From JACPPO01 sp965262505 (GTDB taxonomy: Bacteria > Acidobacteriota > Vicinamibacteria > Vicinamibacterales > UBA2999): DNA of 64,000 bases. The notes under the pieces are model-generated. The model saw nothing but the letters and a program-made list of their open reading frames with translations, was not told where the DNA came from and ran no database searches. The stretch is from NCBI GenBank assembly GCA_965262505.1, contig CBDHFM010000030.1, positions 1,612,001-1,676,000 of the forward strand, read 5' to 3'. The position numbers and the translations under genes were made by a program. Positions 36,301-42,660 of this stretch are shown here, piece by piece. The first letter of the stretch is position 1; each line of letters begins with the position of its first letter.

Positions 36301-37252
36301 GAAGTGTCGGGTTGAGCCAGGCGTTGGCACGCACCAGGTGAGCGGCGAGAGCGGCACATTTTTCCGGGCTGAATGTTTCAACGGCCATCCGCCGGTTCCT
36401 CAACGTGCTCTGGGCTCTCTGCGCGGGCGGCAGGGAAAGGGCGTTAAGGGAGGCTTTGAGCAATTCGTCCTCGCGCGACGAGCATCCCGCCAGCATCCCG
36501 CCGAAATGCTCGATGCTCCTCATTCCGGAATCAATCAGTTCGGCCACGGAAATCCCGGTCGGGACATGTCCGGTCAGGTACAGCCCCTGCGTCTTTGCCT
36601 CCTCCGCGATGGCGAAATAGGCTTCTCGCGTCAGCCCATTGTGGATCTTCACGAATTCGACGCCGCTCGCCTTGGCCCGGGCCATGGCCGCTCGCGCCTG
36701 CGCCCGGTTGCCCACCTGCACCGAGCGGGGAATACTTTCAGCCGCTTCCACAGCCCGCCACTCCTCCGCTTCGCCAGCCGTGTCTCCCGGTGCGGGGGGG
36801 ACCGGCTGATTTGGGATCAACCCGTCCGTGTTGCGGCTCGCGATTGCCATGCGCGGTCCAAGCACGTTGCCGCTCTCGATCTCCTGCTGCATCTTGAAGT
36901 ACTCGGGCAGGCCCGCCATTAACCGCACGCCGGTGACACCATTGGCGAGCAGGATCACGAGTTCGTCCCACCGGTGTATGTGGATGTGCATGTCCCATAA
37001 ACCGGGGATCACGAACTTGCCTGTCCCATCCACCACCTGCGCCTGCGGCGGGACAGGAACGTCCCTGCCGACATCGGTGATGCGGTTTTCCGTGATGACC
37101 ACGCTCACGCCTGGCTGGGCAGCCGCACCGGTCCCGTCGATGAGCGTCACGTTGCGAAGCACAAGAGCCTGGGACTGCGCCTGCGGCGCTTCCTGCGCGG
37201 CGAGCAGAGCGACCGCGGCAACAGAGACCAGGAGCTGGCTGGTTCTTGTCAT
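36203..37252 (-). CDS. Secreted amidohydrolase, 5' part of a frameshifted gene
   Basis: 349 residues from ATG 37252 (MTRTSQLLVSVAAVALLAA); ATG 37267 is the alternative. A signal peptide is followed by the amidohydrolase start (LVLRNVTLIDGTGAAAQ, VVDGTGKFVIPGLWDMH) and the metal motif MHIHIH near residue 100. Further metal/His sites follow (VKIHNGL, LTGHVP, IEHFGG). Coding similarity ends at AWLNPTL, near 36301, after which the frame reads unrelated Arg-rich residues to the stop at 36203. The missing half is at 35764-36300. Relatives include imidazolonepropionase-like and prolidase-like exported enzymes; the substrate is unknown. Confidence 0.75.
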   Translation of the reverse strand: MTRTSQLLVSVAAVALLAAQEAPQAQSQALVLRNVTLIDGTGAAAQPGVSVVITENRITDVGRDVPVPPQAQVVDGTGKFVIPGLWDMHIHIHRWDELVILLANGVTGVRLMAGLPEYFKMQQEIESGNVLGPRMAIASRNTDGLIPNQPVPPAPGDTAGEAEEWRAVEAAESIPRSVQVGNRAQARAAMARAKASGVEFVKIHNGLTREAYFAIAEEAKTQGLYLTGHVPTGISVAELIDSGMRSIEHFGGMLAGCSSREDELLKASLNALSLPPAQRAQSTLRNRRMAVETFSPEKCAALAAHLVRANAWLNPTLHARRGNQGGTRAWCCHGEVRTGWAEGHLAAAS

Positions 37253-37487
37253 GTCCGTAATCCCCATCGAAAAAGCGCTGTTGCCGCGGGTCTCACTGGG
37301 TCGATGACAAGGCGCGCGGAAAGGCCGAGGCGCTGCATGATGCGCGGCACATTGTGTGCAGACCGCCAGAAACTAATGCATCACAGCGTGTGCGTCAAGC
37401 TAGCGCGGAGCACGCGTTTCCGAGGGACTCAGAGTACCACTGAGCTAGCCTCAGGCAGGGAGCGACCGTCGCTGCCGTGCCATTTTT

Positions 37488-37525
37488 CGGGTCGCACCTC
37501 ATTCCGGGTGCGGCCCGTTTCTCTT
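37488..37525 (+). terminator. Strong hairpin with a short T-rich tail
   Basis: An 11-bp stem (CGGGTCGCACC, 37488-37498, with GGTGCGGCCCG, 37507-37517, one G-U pair) followed by TTTCTCTT on the plus strand. No plus-strand gene ends here now. It may be a leftover of DNA that once flanked the tRNA-Gly-derived repeat 13 bp downstream. The rest of 37268-37537 holds no gene that I can support. Confidence 0.5.
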
Positions 37526-37537
37526 AGCAGGCCAAGA

Positions 37538-37559
37538 CGATTCCCGTAGCCCGCTCCAG
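37538..37559 (+). repeat. Direct repeat of the tRNA-Gly 3' end (att-like, right copy)
   Basis: Identical over 22 bp to 31290-31311. Only the T-loop-to-CCA part of the tRNA is present; no acceptor 5' strand or anticodon arm precedes it, so it is not a second tRNA gene. It ends 6 bp before the stop codon of the minus-strand barrel-like gene. Confidence 0.7.
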
Positions 37560-37565
37560 TCCTGC

Positions 37566-38345
37566 CTATCTCAGTGACATGCCAGCGGATGCAACCAGGA
37601 GCGTCATGCGCGGTGTCGCCGGCACGGTGCCCTCCGCCGCGCCGGCGGAGACGAGGTGCACTCGCACGTCGAACGAAAACGCCAGGCGCGCCTTCACGAA
37701 CCACCGCGCTCCGCCACCGACGCTGGCACTGGAACGGGTGCCGCCGTCCACCGACCGTGCCGGCGTCATGGTCGTGCCGCTCCCCCCGCCCCCGAACGCC
37801 GACGCCCCCGTCGTCAACTTCGCCCGACCCACTCCCGCGCTCACGTAGCTCCACCCCTCGGTGGAGCCGAAGTTGAACGAGAGCTGCGGGCCGAAGGTAG
37901 TCAACGTGGCATCAACGTCTGGGGTCGTGGCCGATGTCGTGGCCGAGGCCGATCCTGAGGCTGGCGCCTCCGGAGAGGCGGTGCCTCGAACGCGCAGCGC
38001 ACTCGCGCCGATGCCGAGACGCCCTGGGCCCAATTGCATCAGATAGACATGTGCCCCGACGTCGATGCCGTAGCCACGCGACGGGACGATCGTGCCTGTC
38101 GGGACCGGTGGAAAGAAACTGACGTCCTGCGGAATGGGGCTCGTCGCGCCGCGAACGTCAATGACGTACGGCCCCGGAGGACCTGGCGCGGTGATCTGCG
38201 CGGCGGCCGGTGTGCCCGAGAACACCCCGAGCCACAGGATGCAGACCGCGGACAGCCGCCGCACTACTTCCCTGCTTTCGCCTTCCGGCACTCTGCCCAG
38301 AACTTCCGGATCCGATCTAGGCTTCAGGCTCTGGTCCTTGAACAT
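37566..38345 (-). CDS. Hypothetical outer-membrane beta-barrel-like protein
   Basis: 259 residues; the ATG at 38345 overlaps the deoC stop (TAATG). The signal peptide appears only at residues ~28-48 (LSAVCILWLGVFSGTPAAAQ), so the true start could be internal, for example at the GTG near 38264. The mature part has alternating short strands (GYGIDVGAHVYLMQLG, LSFNFGSTEGWSYVSAGVG, ASVGGGARWFVKARLAFSFDV, ending VASAGMSLR), consistent with a small barrel. A Ser/Thr/Ala-rich loop lies in the middle. Function unknown; operon position behind rpiB-deoC may be incidental. Confidence 0.65.
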   Translation of the reverse strand: MFKDQSLKPRSDPEVLGRVPEGESREVVRRLSAVCILWLGVFSGTPAAAQITAPGPPGPYVIDVRGATSPIPQDVSFFPPVPTGTIVPSRGYGIDVGAHVYLMQLGPGRLGIGASALRVRGTASPEAPASGSASATTSATTPDVDATLTTFGPQLSFNFGSTEGWSYVSAGVGRAKLTTGASAFGGGGSGTTMTPARSVDGGTRSSASVGGGARWFVKARLAFSFDVRVHLVSAGAAEGTVPATPRMTLLVASAGMSLR

Positions 38346-39199
38346 TAGGCCCGCCCGCGCGACTCCTGGACGATGCGCACGCCGGCGCTGGCGCCGATGC
38401 GGGTGGCGCCCGCGGCCACCATCGCCTGTAACCCCTCGAGATTCCTCACGCCGCCGGCCGCCTTGACGCCCATTTCTTCGCCGACGACACGTCGCATGAG
38501 CGCCACATCGTGGACCGTGGCACCGCCAGGCCCGAACCCGGTGGATGTCTTCACGAAATCGCCGCCAGCGGCCTTAGCCAACGTGCACGCCGTGACCTTC
38601 TCGTCGTCACTCAGTAAAGCCGCTTCGATAATCACCTTGCTGACCGCGCCCGATTCACGGCACGGGCTGGTTACCGCCTCCATATCCCGCTCCGCCAGCT
38701 GAAGATCGCCGGACTTGAGGGCGCCGACGTTGATCACCATGTCGATCTCGCCGGCTCCGTCGAATATGGCCCGGCGGGTCTCGAACTGCTTCGTGTCCGC
38801 CGTCGTCGCACCAAGCGGAAATCCAACAACCGAGCAGACCTTCACGCGGCTCCCCTGGAGAAGCCGTGCACAGGCGGCAACCCAGGTAGCGTTGACGCAC
38901 ACGCTCGCGAACCCGTACTGCGCCGCCTCCCGGCACAGCGTCTCGATCTCCTGCCTGGTCGCATCCGGCTTCAGCAACGTGTGGTCAATCATCGTCGCCA
39001 CGTCGCCGGCCGACCCGCCCGAGGCATGCAGCCCGATCCGGGTGGCGCCCGCCTCAAGAATGCCCCTCACGCGGTCCGGGCAGCACTCGAACAGCACCGA
39101 ATGGCAGCCGCACCACGTTGGCGCGGCGGCGTATCCCGCAGCCGCCAGTTCCTCAACGACAATCTGGATGACACGCTGGATCTCCAGGGCCTGCGTCAC
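38345..39199 (-). CDS. deoC: Deoxyribose-phosphate aldolase with a Cys-rich N-terminal extension
   Basis: 284 residues. GTG 39199 overlaps the rpiB stop (GTGA). The canonical DeoC barrel begins at residue ~68 (MIDHTLLKPDAT): VCVNATWV, VCSVVGFPLGA, EIDMVINVG, the Schiff-base region KVIIEAALLSDDE and GGDFVKTSTGFGPGGATV, ending GVRNLEGLQAMVAAGATRIGAS. It splits 2-deoxyribose-5-phosphate into glyceraldehyde-3-phosphate and acetaldehyde. The ~67-residue extension has a Cys-rich part (WCGCHSVLFECCPDRVRG). As I recall, such extensions occur in DeoC of sugar-phosphate microcompartment loci. Confidence 0.9.
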   Translation of the reverse strand: MTQALEIQRVIQIVVEELAAAGYAAAPTWCGCHSVLFECCPDRVRGILEAGATRIGLHASGGSAGDVATMIDHTLLKPDATRQEIETLCREAAQYGFASVCVNATWVAACARLLQGSRVKVCSVVGFPLGATTADTKQFETRRAIFDGAGEIDMVINVGALKSGDLQLAERDMEAVTSPCRESGAVSKVIIEAALLSDDEKVTACTLAKAAGGDFVKTSTGFGPGGATVHDVALMRRVVGEEMGVKAAGGVRNLEGLQAMVAAGATRIGASAGVRIVQESRGRA

Positions 39200-39816
39200 T
39201 CCAGATCCCGAATCTTCGCGAGCCTCCGGATGTAGCGCGGCTCGCGCATCGGGGTATCGATGAAAGTCTCGACGATCGCGAGCGCCTCTTCCACCGTCAC
39301 CAGCGTCGATCCGAGCGCGAGGACGTTGGCGCCGTTGTGCTGCCGCGCGTACCGGGCCAGCATCCGGTTGAGGCACATGGCGGCGCGGACGCCGTCAACC
39401 TTGTTGGCGGCCATCGTCGACCCGAGGCCCGCACCGTCGATGACGATGCCCGCGTCCGCCTCGGCTCGCGAGACCTGCACCGCAACCGACGCCGCGGTGT
39501 CGGGATAGTCCACCGGCTCGGTCGTGTCGGTGCCCAGGTCGTGTACGGCCACGCCGCGACCGCGTAGATGGTGCAGGATCGCTTTTTTTAGTGCCACGCC
39601 CGTATGGTCGCTCGCGATAGCCACCGTCCGGATCTCGCTTGGCGGGGCCAGCGACTCGACGTCCACATCCGTGCCTTCGCGAACGACGGTGACGCGCCGT
39701 TCCTTGAGGGTATCGTGCGCGAGCGGCGTGACGTGGCCGCCCGCGACCAGGATGACAGTGCTTCCGTACTCAAACACACGGGCATCGGCCTCGGTAATCA
39801 TCTGGAAGCGTCTCAT
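39196..39816 (-). CDS. rpiB: Ribose-5-phosphate isomerase B with N-terminal extension
   Basis: 206 residues from ATG 39816 (MRRFQMITEADARVF). The RpiB domain starts near residue 65 (TVAIASDHTGVALK) and continues with DLGTDTTEPVDYPDTA, DAGIVIDGAGLGSTMAANKVDGVRAAMC and NGANVLALGS. It interconverts ribose-5- and ribulose-5-phosphate. The first ~60 residues (ITEADARVFEYGSTVILVA, then GGHVTPLAHDTL) are extra and resemble N-terminal segments of microcompartment-associated proteins. Overlapping deoC downstream gives a nucleoside-sugar salvage pair. Divergent from hpt with 64 bp between. Confidence 0.9.
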   Translation of the reverse strand: MRRFQMITEADARVFEYGSTVILVAGGHVTPLAHDTLKERRVTVVREGTDVDVESLAPPSEIRTVAIASDHTGVALKKAILHHLRGRGVAVHDLGTDTTEPVDYPDTAASVAVQVSRAEADAGIVIDGAGLGSTMAANKVDGVRAAMCLNRMLARYARQHNGANVLALGSTLVTVEEALAIVETFIDTPMREPRYIRRLAKIRDLE

Positions 39817-39880
39817 TGGGCGGCACGCTATGTTACCCTCGCGTCGAACGCCCCAACAAGCGGCAACGCTAATACCCTCG

Positions 39881-40396
39881 ATGAGAGCGCTCATCTCCTC
39901 AGACGACATCCAGTTGCGCGTGCGCGAGATGGCGGCCGACATCCGGCGCGATCATCCGGATGGCGTGCATCTCGTCGCGGTCCTCAAGGGCGCCTTTGTC
40001 TTCCTCTCCGATCTTGCCAGGGCCATGCCCGGACGATGCTCGATCGATTTCATGGCCGTGTCGAGCTACGGGAAGCTCCCATCCTCCTCAGGACAGGTGC
40101 AGCTGCTGAAGGATCTGGATAGCGGCCTCGAAGGACGCCACGTCGTGCTTGTCGAGGATATCGTCGACACGGGGTTGACGCTGGCCTACCTGCAGGACAT
40201 CCTGCGCACGCGGTCGCCGCGCAGCCTGCGCACCGCCTGCCTCCTCAACAAGCCGTCCCGGCGGCAGGTCGACGTGACGCTCGACTACGTGGGCTTCACG
40301 ATCGAGGACGCATTCGTCGTCGGCTACGGTCTCGACTACGACGAGCAGTACCGGAACCTGCCCCACATCGCCGTCCTGGAACCTCCCGGACTCTGA
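39881..40396 (+). CDS. hpt: Hypoxanthine phosphoribosyltransferase
   Basis: 171 residues from ATG 39881 (MRALISSDDIQLRVREM). It salvages hypoxanthine and guanine with PRPP. Motifs: VHLVAVLKGAFVFLSDL (~40), FMAVSSYG (~65), the PRPP loop VVLVEDIVDTGLTL (~95), and the base-binding C-terminal DAFVVGYGLDYDEQYRNLP. A remnant of a second phosphoribosyltransferase begins 2 bp after its stop. Confidence 0.95.
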   Translation: MRALISSDDIQLRVREMAADIRRDHPDGVHLVAVLKGAFVFLSDLARAMPGRCSIDFMAVSSYGKLPSSSGQVQLLKDLDSGLEGRHVVLVEDIVDTGLTLAYLQDILRTRSPRSLRTACLLNKPSRRQVDVTLDYVGFTIEDAFVVGYGLDYDEQYRNLPHIAVLEPPGL

Positions 40397-40398
40397 GG

Positions 40399-40548
40399 CT
40401 CCGCGGTGCCGTCGATCCCATGCTCGCCACCGGCGGCAACACCGTTGCGGCGATCGATCTGATCAAGGCGTCCGGCGCTCACGCGATCTGCAGGGTCTGC
40501 GTCGTCGCCGCGCCTGAGGGTATGGCGTTGATGTTCGGGACCGTGTAG
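40399..40548 (+). pseudogene. upp: Remnant of uracil phosphoribosyltransferase
   Basis: A 49-codon open stretch without a usable start. It reads VDPMLATGGNTVAAIDLIK and ICRVCVVAAPEGM, the PRPP-binding loop and following strand of Upp, then jumps to MFGTV and a TAG, which resembles the Upp C-terminal end (...DRxFGT). The first ~120 residues and a later ~35-residue block are therefore missing. It stands directly after the hpt stop; such a fragment cannot be an active enzyme. Confidence 0.8.
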
Positions 40549-40589
40549 CGGCTATGCTAGACTGAAATTTCTGACGCATCGCCGCGTCT

Positions 40590-40664
40590 GGGCGCGTGGC
40601 TCAGTGGTAGAGCACCCGCTTCACACGCGGGGGGTCGATGGTTCGAATCCATCCGCGCCCACCA
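40590..40664 (+). tRNA. tRNA-Val (anticodon CAC)
   Basis: Acceptor GGGCGCG/CGCGCCC, D-arm GCTC AGTGGTA GAGC, anticodon stem CCCGC/GCGGG around the loop TTCACAC (anticodon CAC), T-arm GATGG TTCGAAT CCATC, and an encoded ACCA 3' end. Its 3' part is duplicated at 40742-40764. Confidence 0.95.
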
Positions 40665-40666
40665 CT
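40644..40666 (+). repeat. Direct repeat at the tRNA-Val 3' end, copy 1
   Basis: A 23-bp stretch from the T-loop to two bases past CCA, identical and in the same orientation at 40742-40764. Confidence 0.75.
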
Positions 40667-40714
40667 CCTCACTTCGTTCGGACTGGTTGCACGCGCACGT
40701 CGTCAGGCACGCGC

Positions 40715-40731
40715 CTGACCCTGCGGGTCAG
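40715..40731 (+). terminator. Perfect 7-bp hairpin after tRNA-Val
   Basis: CTGACCC, loop TGC, GGGTCAG. It lies between the two copies of the tRNA-Val 3' end. There is no T-run; it could end the tRNA transcript with Rho or be part of the inserted 98-bp piece. Confidence 0.35.
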
Positions 40732-40741
40732 CCAGCGGGCA

Positions 40742-40764
40742 CGAATCCATCCGCGCCCACCACT
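40742..40764 (+). repeat. Direct repeat of the tRNA-Val 3' end, copy 2
   Basis: The second copy of the 23-bp T-loop-to-CCA sequence, 98 bp after the first. No tRNA body precedes it. It resembles an attachment-site scar left by integration at the tRNA gene and later deletion of the insert. Confidence 0.75.
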
Positions 40765-40783
40765 TCCAGATTCCACTAGAGAC

Positions 40784-40924
40784 GGTTTCATAACCTCGTC
40801 GCGGGTGGCCGCGGACGGGGCCGCCCCATTCGCGCCGCAGGCGCCACGCTCGTGACAGGCGCGTTTGGCGCCGAGCACGAATGGGGCTGTCCGCGGTCAG
40901 GACCCGCCTGGAGGTTGTGAAACC
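40784..40924 (+). mobile_element. ~140-bp palindromic MITE-like repeat, copy 2
   Basis: Ends GGTTTCATAACCTC (40784-40797) and GAGGTTGTGAAACC (40911-40924) are inverted repeats differing at one position. The inner halves also mirror each other (CCGCGGAC and GTCCGCGG, GCCCCATTCG and CGAATGGGGC, with GGCGCC near the centre), so the whole unit can fold back. It is the reverse-oriented partner of 31064-31203. No open frame of note. It ends 8 bp before the stop of the minus-strand gene at 40933. Confidence 0.85.
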
Positions 40925-40932
40925 CCGGCCGT

Positions 40933-41478
40933 CTAGGACACTTCTTTGGCCTGCGCGATGAGCGCTTCGAGCATCCGCGTGTATTCCGCGTCGCTCATCT
41001 CAAAGGCCTCCCGGTACTCCTGCTCAGATATTCCCGCGTTGTCCCAGTCTCCGTCGAACGCATAGCTCTTTCCGCCGATGTCTACCGTGTCGAACGGCTG
41101 ATTGTTGTCTCGTTCGGCCTGGAGTCCATTGACGCCCAGATCGGAGACGAGTGTTTTCGAGTCCGGGATCGACGCGCTATTCAGATCGATGTAGACCTCT
41201 CGGTAGTTCCGCTCGGCCAGCTGCGCGTCCATGCGCGTCGGGGCGATGTAGCGGGCCTTGACGACGAGGAGCTGGCTGCCGGAAAAGTACAGGGCGCCGA
41301 CGAACTCATCACCCTCGATCTTCGCCGCGATGCTGTCGAGTTTCATCGCGTCGAGCAGCATAGCCAACTCGGTGGCGAGCTGTGGCGACCTGGATTCCTG
41401 AGCCGCGGCGAACGCCGGCGCGAGGAGGAGCAGGGAGACGACGACGAGAAAACGCAGGCCACGCGAACGATCAGTCAT
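40933..41478 (-). CDS. Hypothetical secreted protein
   Basis: 181 residues from ATG 41478 (MTDRSRGLRFLVVVSLLLL), with a signal peptide cut near AFAAAQ. The mature part is acidic, mixed alpha/beta (ATELAMLLDAMKLDSIAAKIEGDEFVGALYFSGSQLLVVKARY), with a repeated 'LNSASIPDSKTLVSDLGVNGL' region and an Asp-rich end. I recognise no family. It stands between the palindromic repeat and the mla operon. Confidence 0.7.
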   Translation of the reverse strand: MTDRSRGLRFLVVVSLLLLAPAFAAAQESRSPQLATELAMLLDAMKLDSIAAKIEGDEFVGALYFSGSQLLVVKARYIAPTRMDAQLAERNYREVYIDLNSASIPDSKTLVSDLGVNGLQAERDNNQPFDTVDIGGKSYAFDGDWDNAGISEQEYREAFEMSDAEYTRMLEALIAQAKEVS

Positions 41479-41575
41479 CGGTGCACCCCCGTGTATAGGA
41501 CGGACTTGTATCACCGGACGGTCCGACCGTCAATCGGACTCGGACGGCACGTCGTGGAGCGTCGTGCTCCGGCGA

Positions 41576-42616
41576 CTAAAAGAGACTCACGCGTACGTTG
41601 AGGAATCTCCTGGGATCGGCGCGAATGTCCTGCACGAGCTGCCGCAACTCGCCAATCGCTCCGTTCATGTTCTCGTAGAGTTGGCGGTCCTGCAGAAGCT
41701 GGCCGGCGGTGCCCTCCCCCTGCTCGAGCCCGGTCATCACGTTATCCAGCCGCTCCGACATGGAATTCAGCCGGTCGTACAACTCGCGCTCGCGAATCAG
41801 CGCGCCCGCCGTGCCCTCGCCACGGCTAATCTGGCCGGTGATCGAGTCGAGGTTCGTCGTCGTCGACGTCAAGGTCTTCGCGAGCGCATCGTCATTGAGC
41901 AGCTTGCCGAGACTCCCCTCCCCGGCCCGTAACCTGGCGGTGACCGCCTCGAAGTTCTGGAGCGACTTCTCGAGCGCCTCGGCCGCCGCCGGGTCGCTCG
42001 CAAGCCGTCCCAGCGTACCTTGCCCCTCACTCACGTCACGGACAACGTTCTCGGCTGCCGCCAGGACCTCGTTCATCTGGGAGTAGAGACCTTCGTCGGT
42101 GATCAGCCGGCCGATCGTGCCGCGGCCGGAGCGGATGTCCTGCAAGAGCCCGGTGAGTTCCCCGATCCCCTCGGCCGCCTGCGTGGTGACTTCCGCCAGT
42201 GTCCCGGCCGCCGGACCGGAGGGGACGTAGCCCCACTCGGGAACCGGCGTCCCCTGGCTCGAGGCGGTAATGTCTATCGCCGCCTCGCCGAGCAGCGAGA
42301 TCGACCCGAGCGACGCCGCGGATGTCGACGTGACGCGCGACTGCATGTCGCGGCTGATCTCCATCACGACTTCGACACGATCGCCCACGAAGGCGAGCCC
42401 GGTGACCGAGCCCACCTCGACGCCGGCCACGCGCACCGGCGCGCCCGTCTTCAGGCCGGCGATCGACGGGAAGACCGTCTTCAGCGGATACCGCTGCCAG
42501 AAGAATCCTCCTTCGCCGCTCAGGAGAAAAATGAGCACCGTCGCCATGACGATCGCGGAGACCGTCAGGACGCCGATTTTGAGTTCAGACCAGGCAAGCG
42601 AACGCGTACGCGGCAT
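41576..42616 (-). CDS. mlaD: MlaD/MCE-family lipid-transport protein
   Basis: 346 residues: one N-terminal membrane anchor (IGVLTVSAIVMATVLIFLL), a single MCE beta-barrel domain (~40-120: YPLKTVFPSIAGLKTGAPVRVAGVEVGSV), then a long helical region. That region carries five evenly spaced GxGT/S-x-G-x-L motifs (GRGTIGRL, GQGTLGRL, GEGSLGKL, GEGTAGAL, GEGTAGQL) about 35-40 residues apart. MlaD hexamers bind phospholipid between the MlaFE complex and the outer membrane. It lies downstream of mlaF (44 bp) and mlaE as expected. Confidence 0.9.
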   Translation of the reverse strand: MPRTRSLAWSELKIGVLTVSAIVMATVLIFLLSGEGGFFWQRYPLKTVFPSIAGLKTGAPVRVAGVEVGSVTGLAFVGDRVEVVMEISRDMQSRVTSTSAASLGSISLLGEAAIDITASSQGTPVPEWGYVPSGPAAGTLAEVTTQAAEGIGELTGLLQDIRSGRGTIGRLITDEGLYSQMNEVLAAAENVVRDVSEGQGTLGRLASDPAAAEALEKSLQNFEAVTARLRAGEGSLGKLLNDDALAKTLTSTTTNLDSITGQISRGEGTAGALIRERELYDRLNSMSERLDNVMTGLEQGEGTAGQLLQDRQLYENMNGAIGELRQLVQDIRADPRRFLNVRVSLF

Positions 42617-42660
42617 TAAACAGCCTCTCAGGGCGGCGGACGGAAAGTCCGCTCAATACA

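Noticed and set aside
37538..37559. A second tRNA-Gly gene
   Set aside because: Only the T-loop to CCA portion is present; no acceptor partner, D-arm or anticodon arm upstream.
40742..40764. A second tRNA-Val gene
   Set aside because: Only the 3' 23 bp are duplicated, with no tRNA body upstream.
38345..40924. A full bacterial microcompartment locus suggested by DeoC and RpiB
   Set aside because: No shell protein, aldehyde dehydrogenase or other BMC gene is present in the window; only the enzyme extensions are suggestive.
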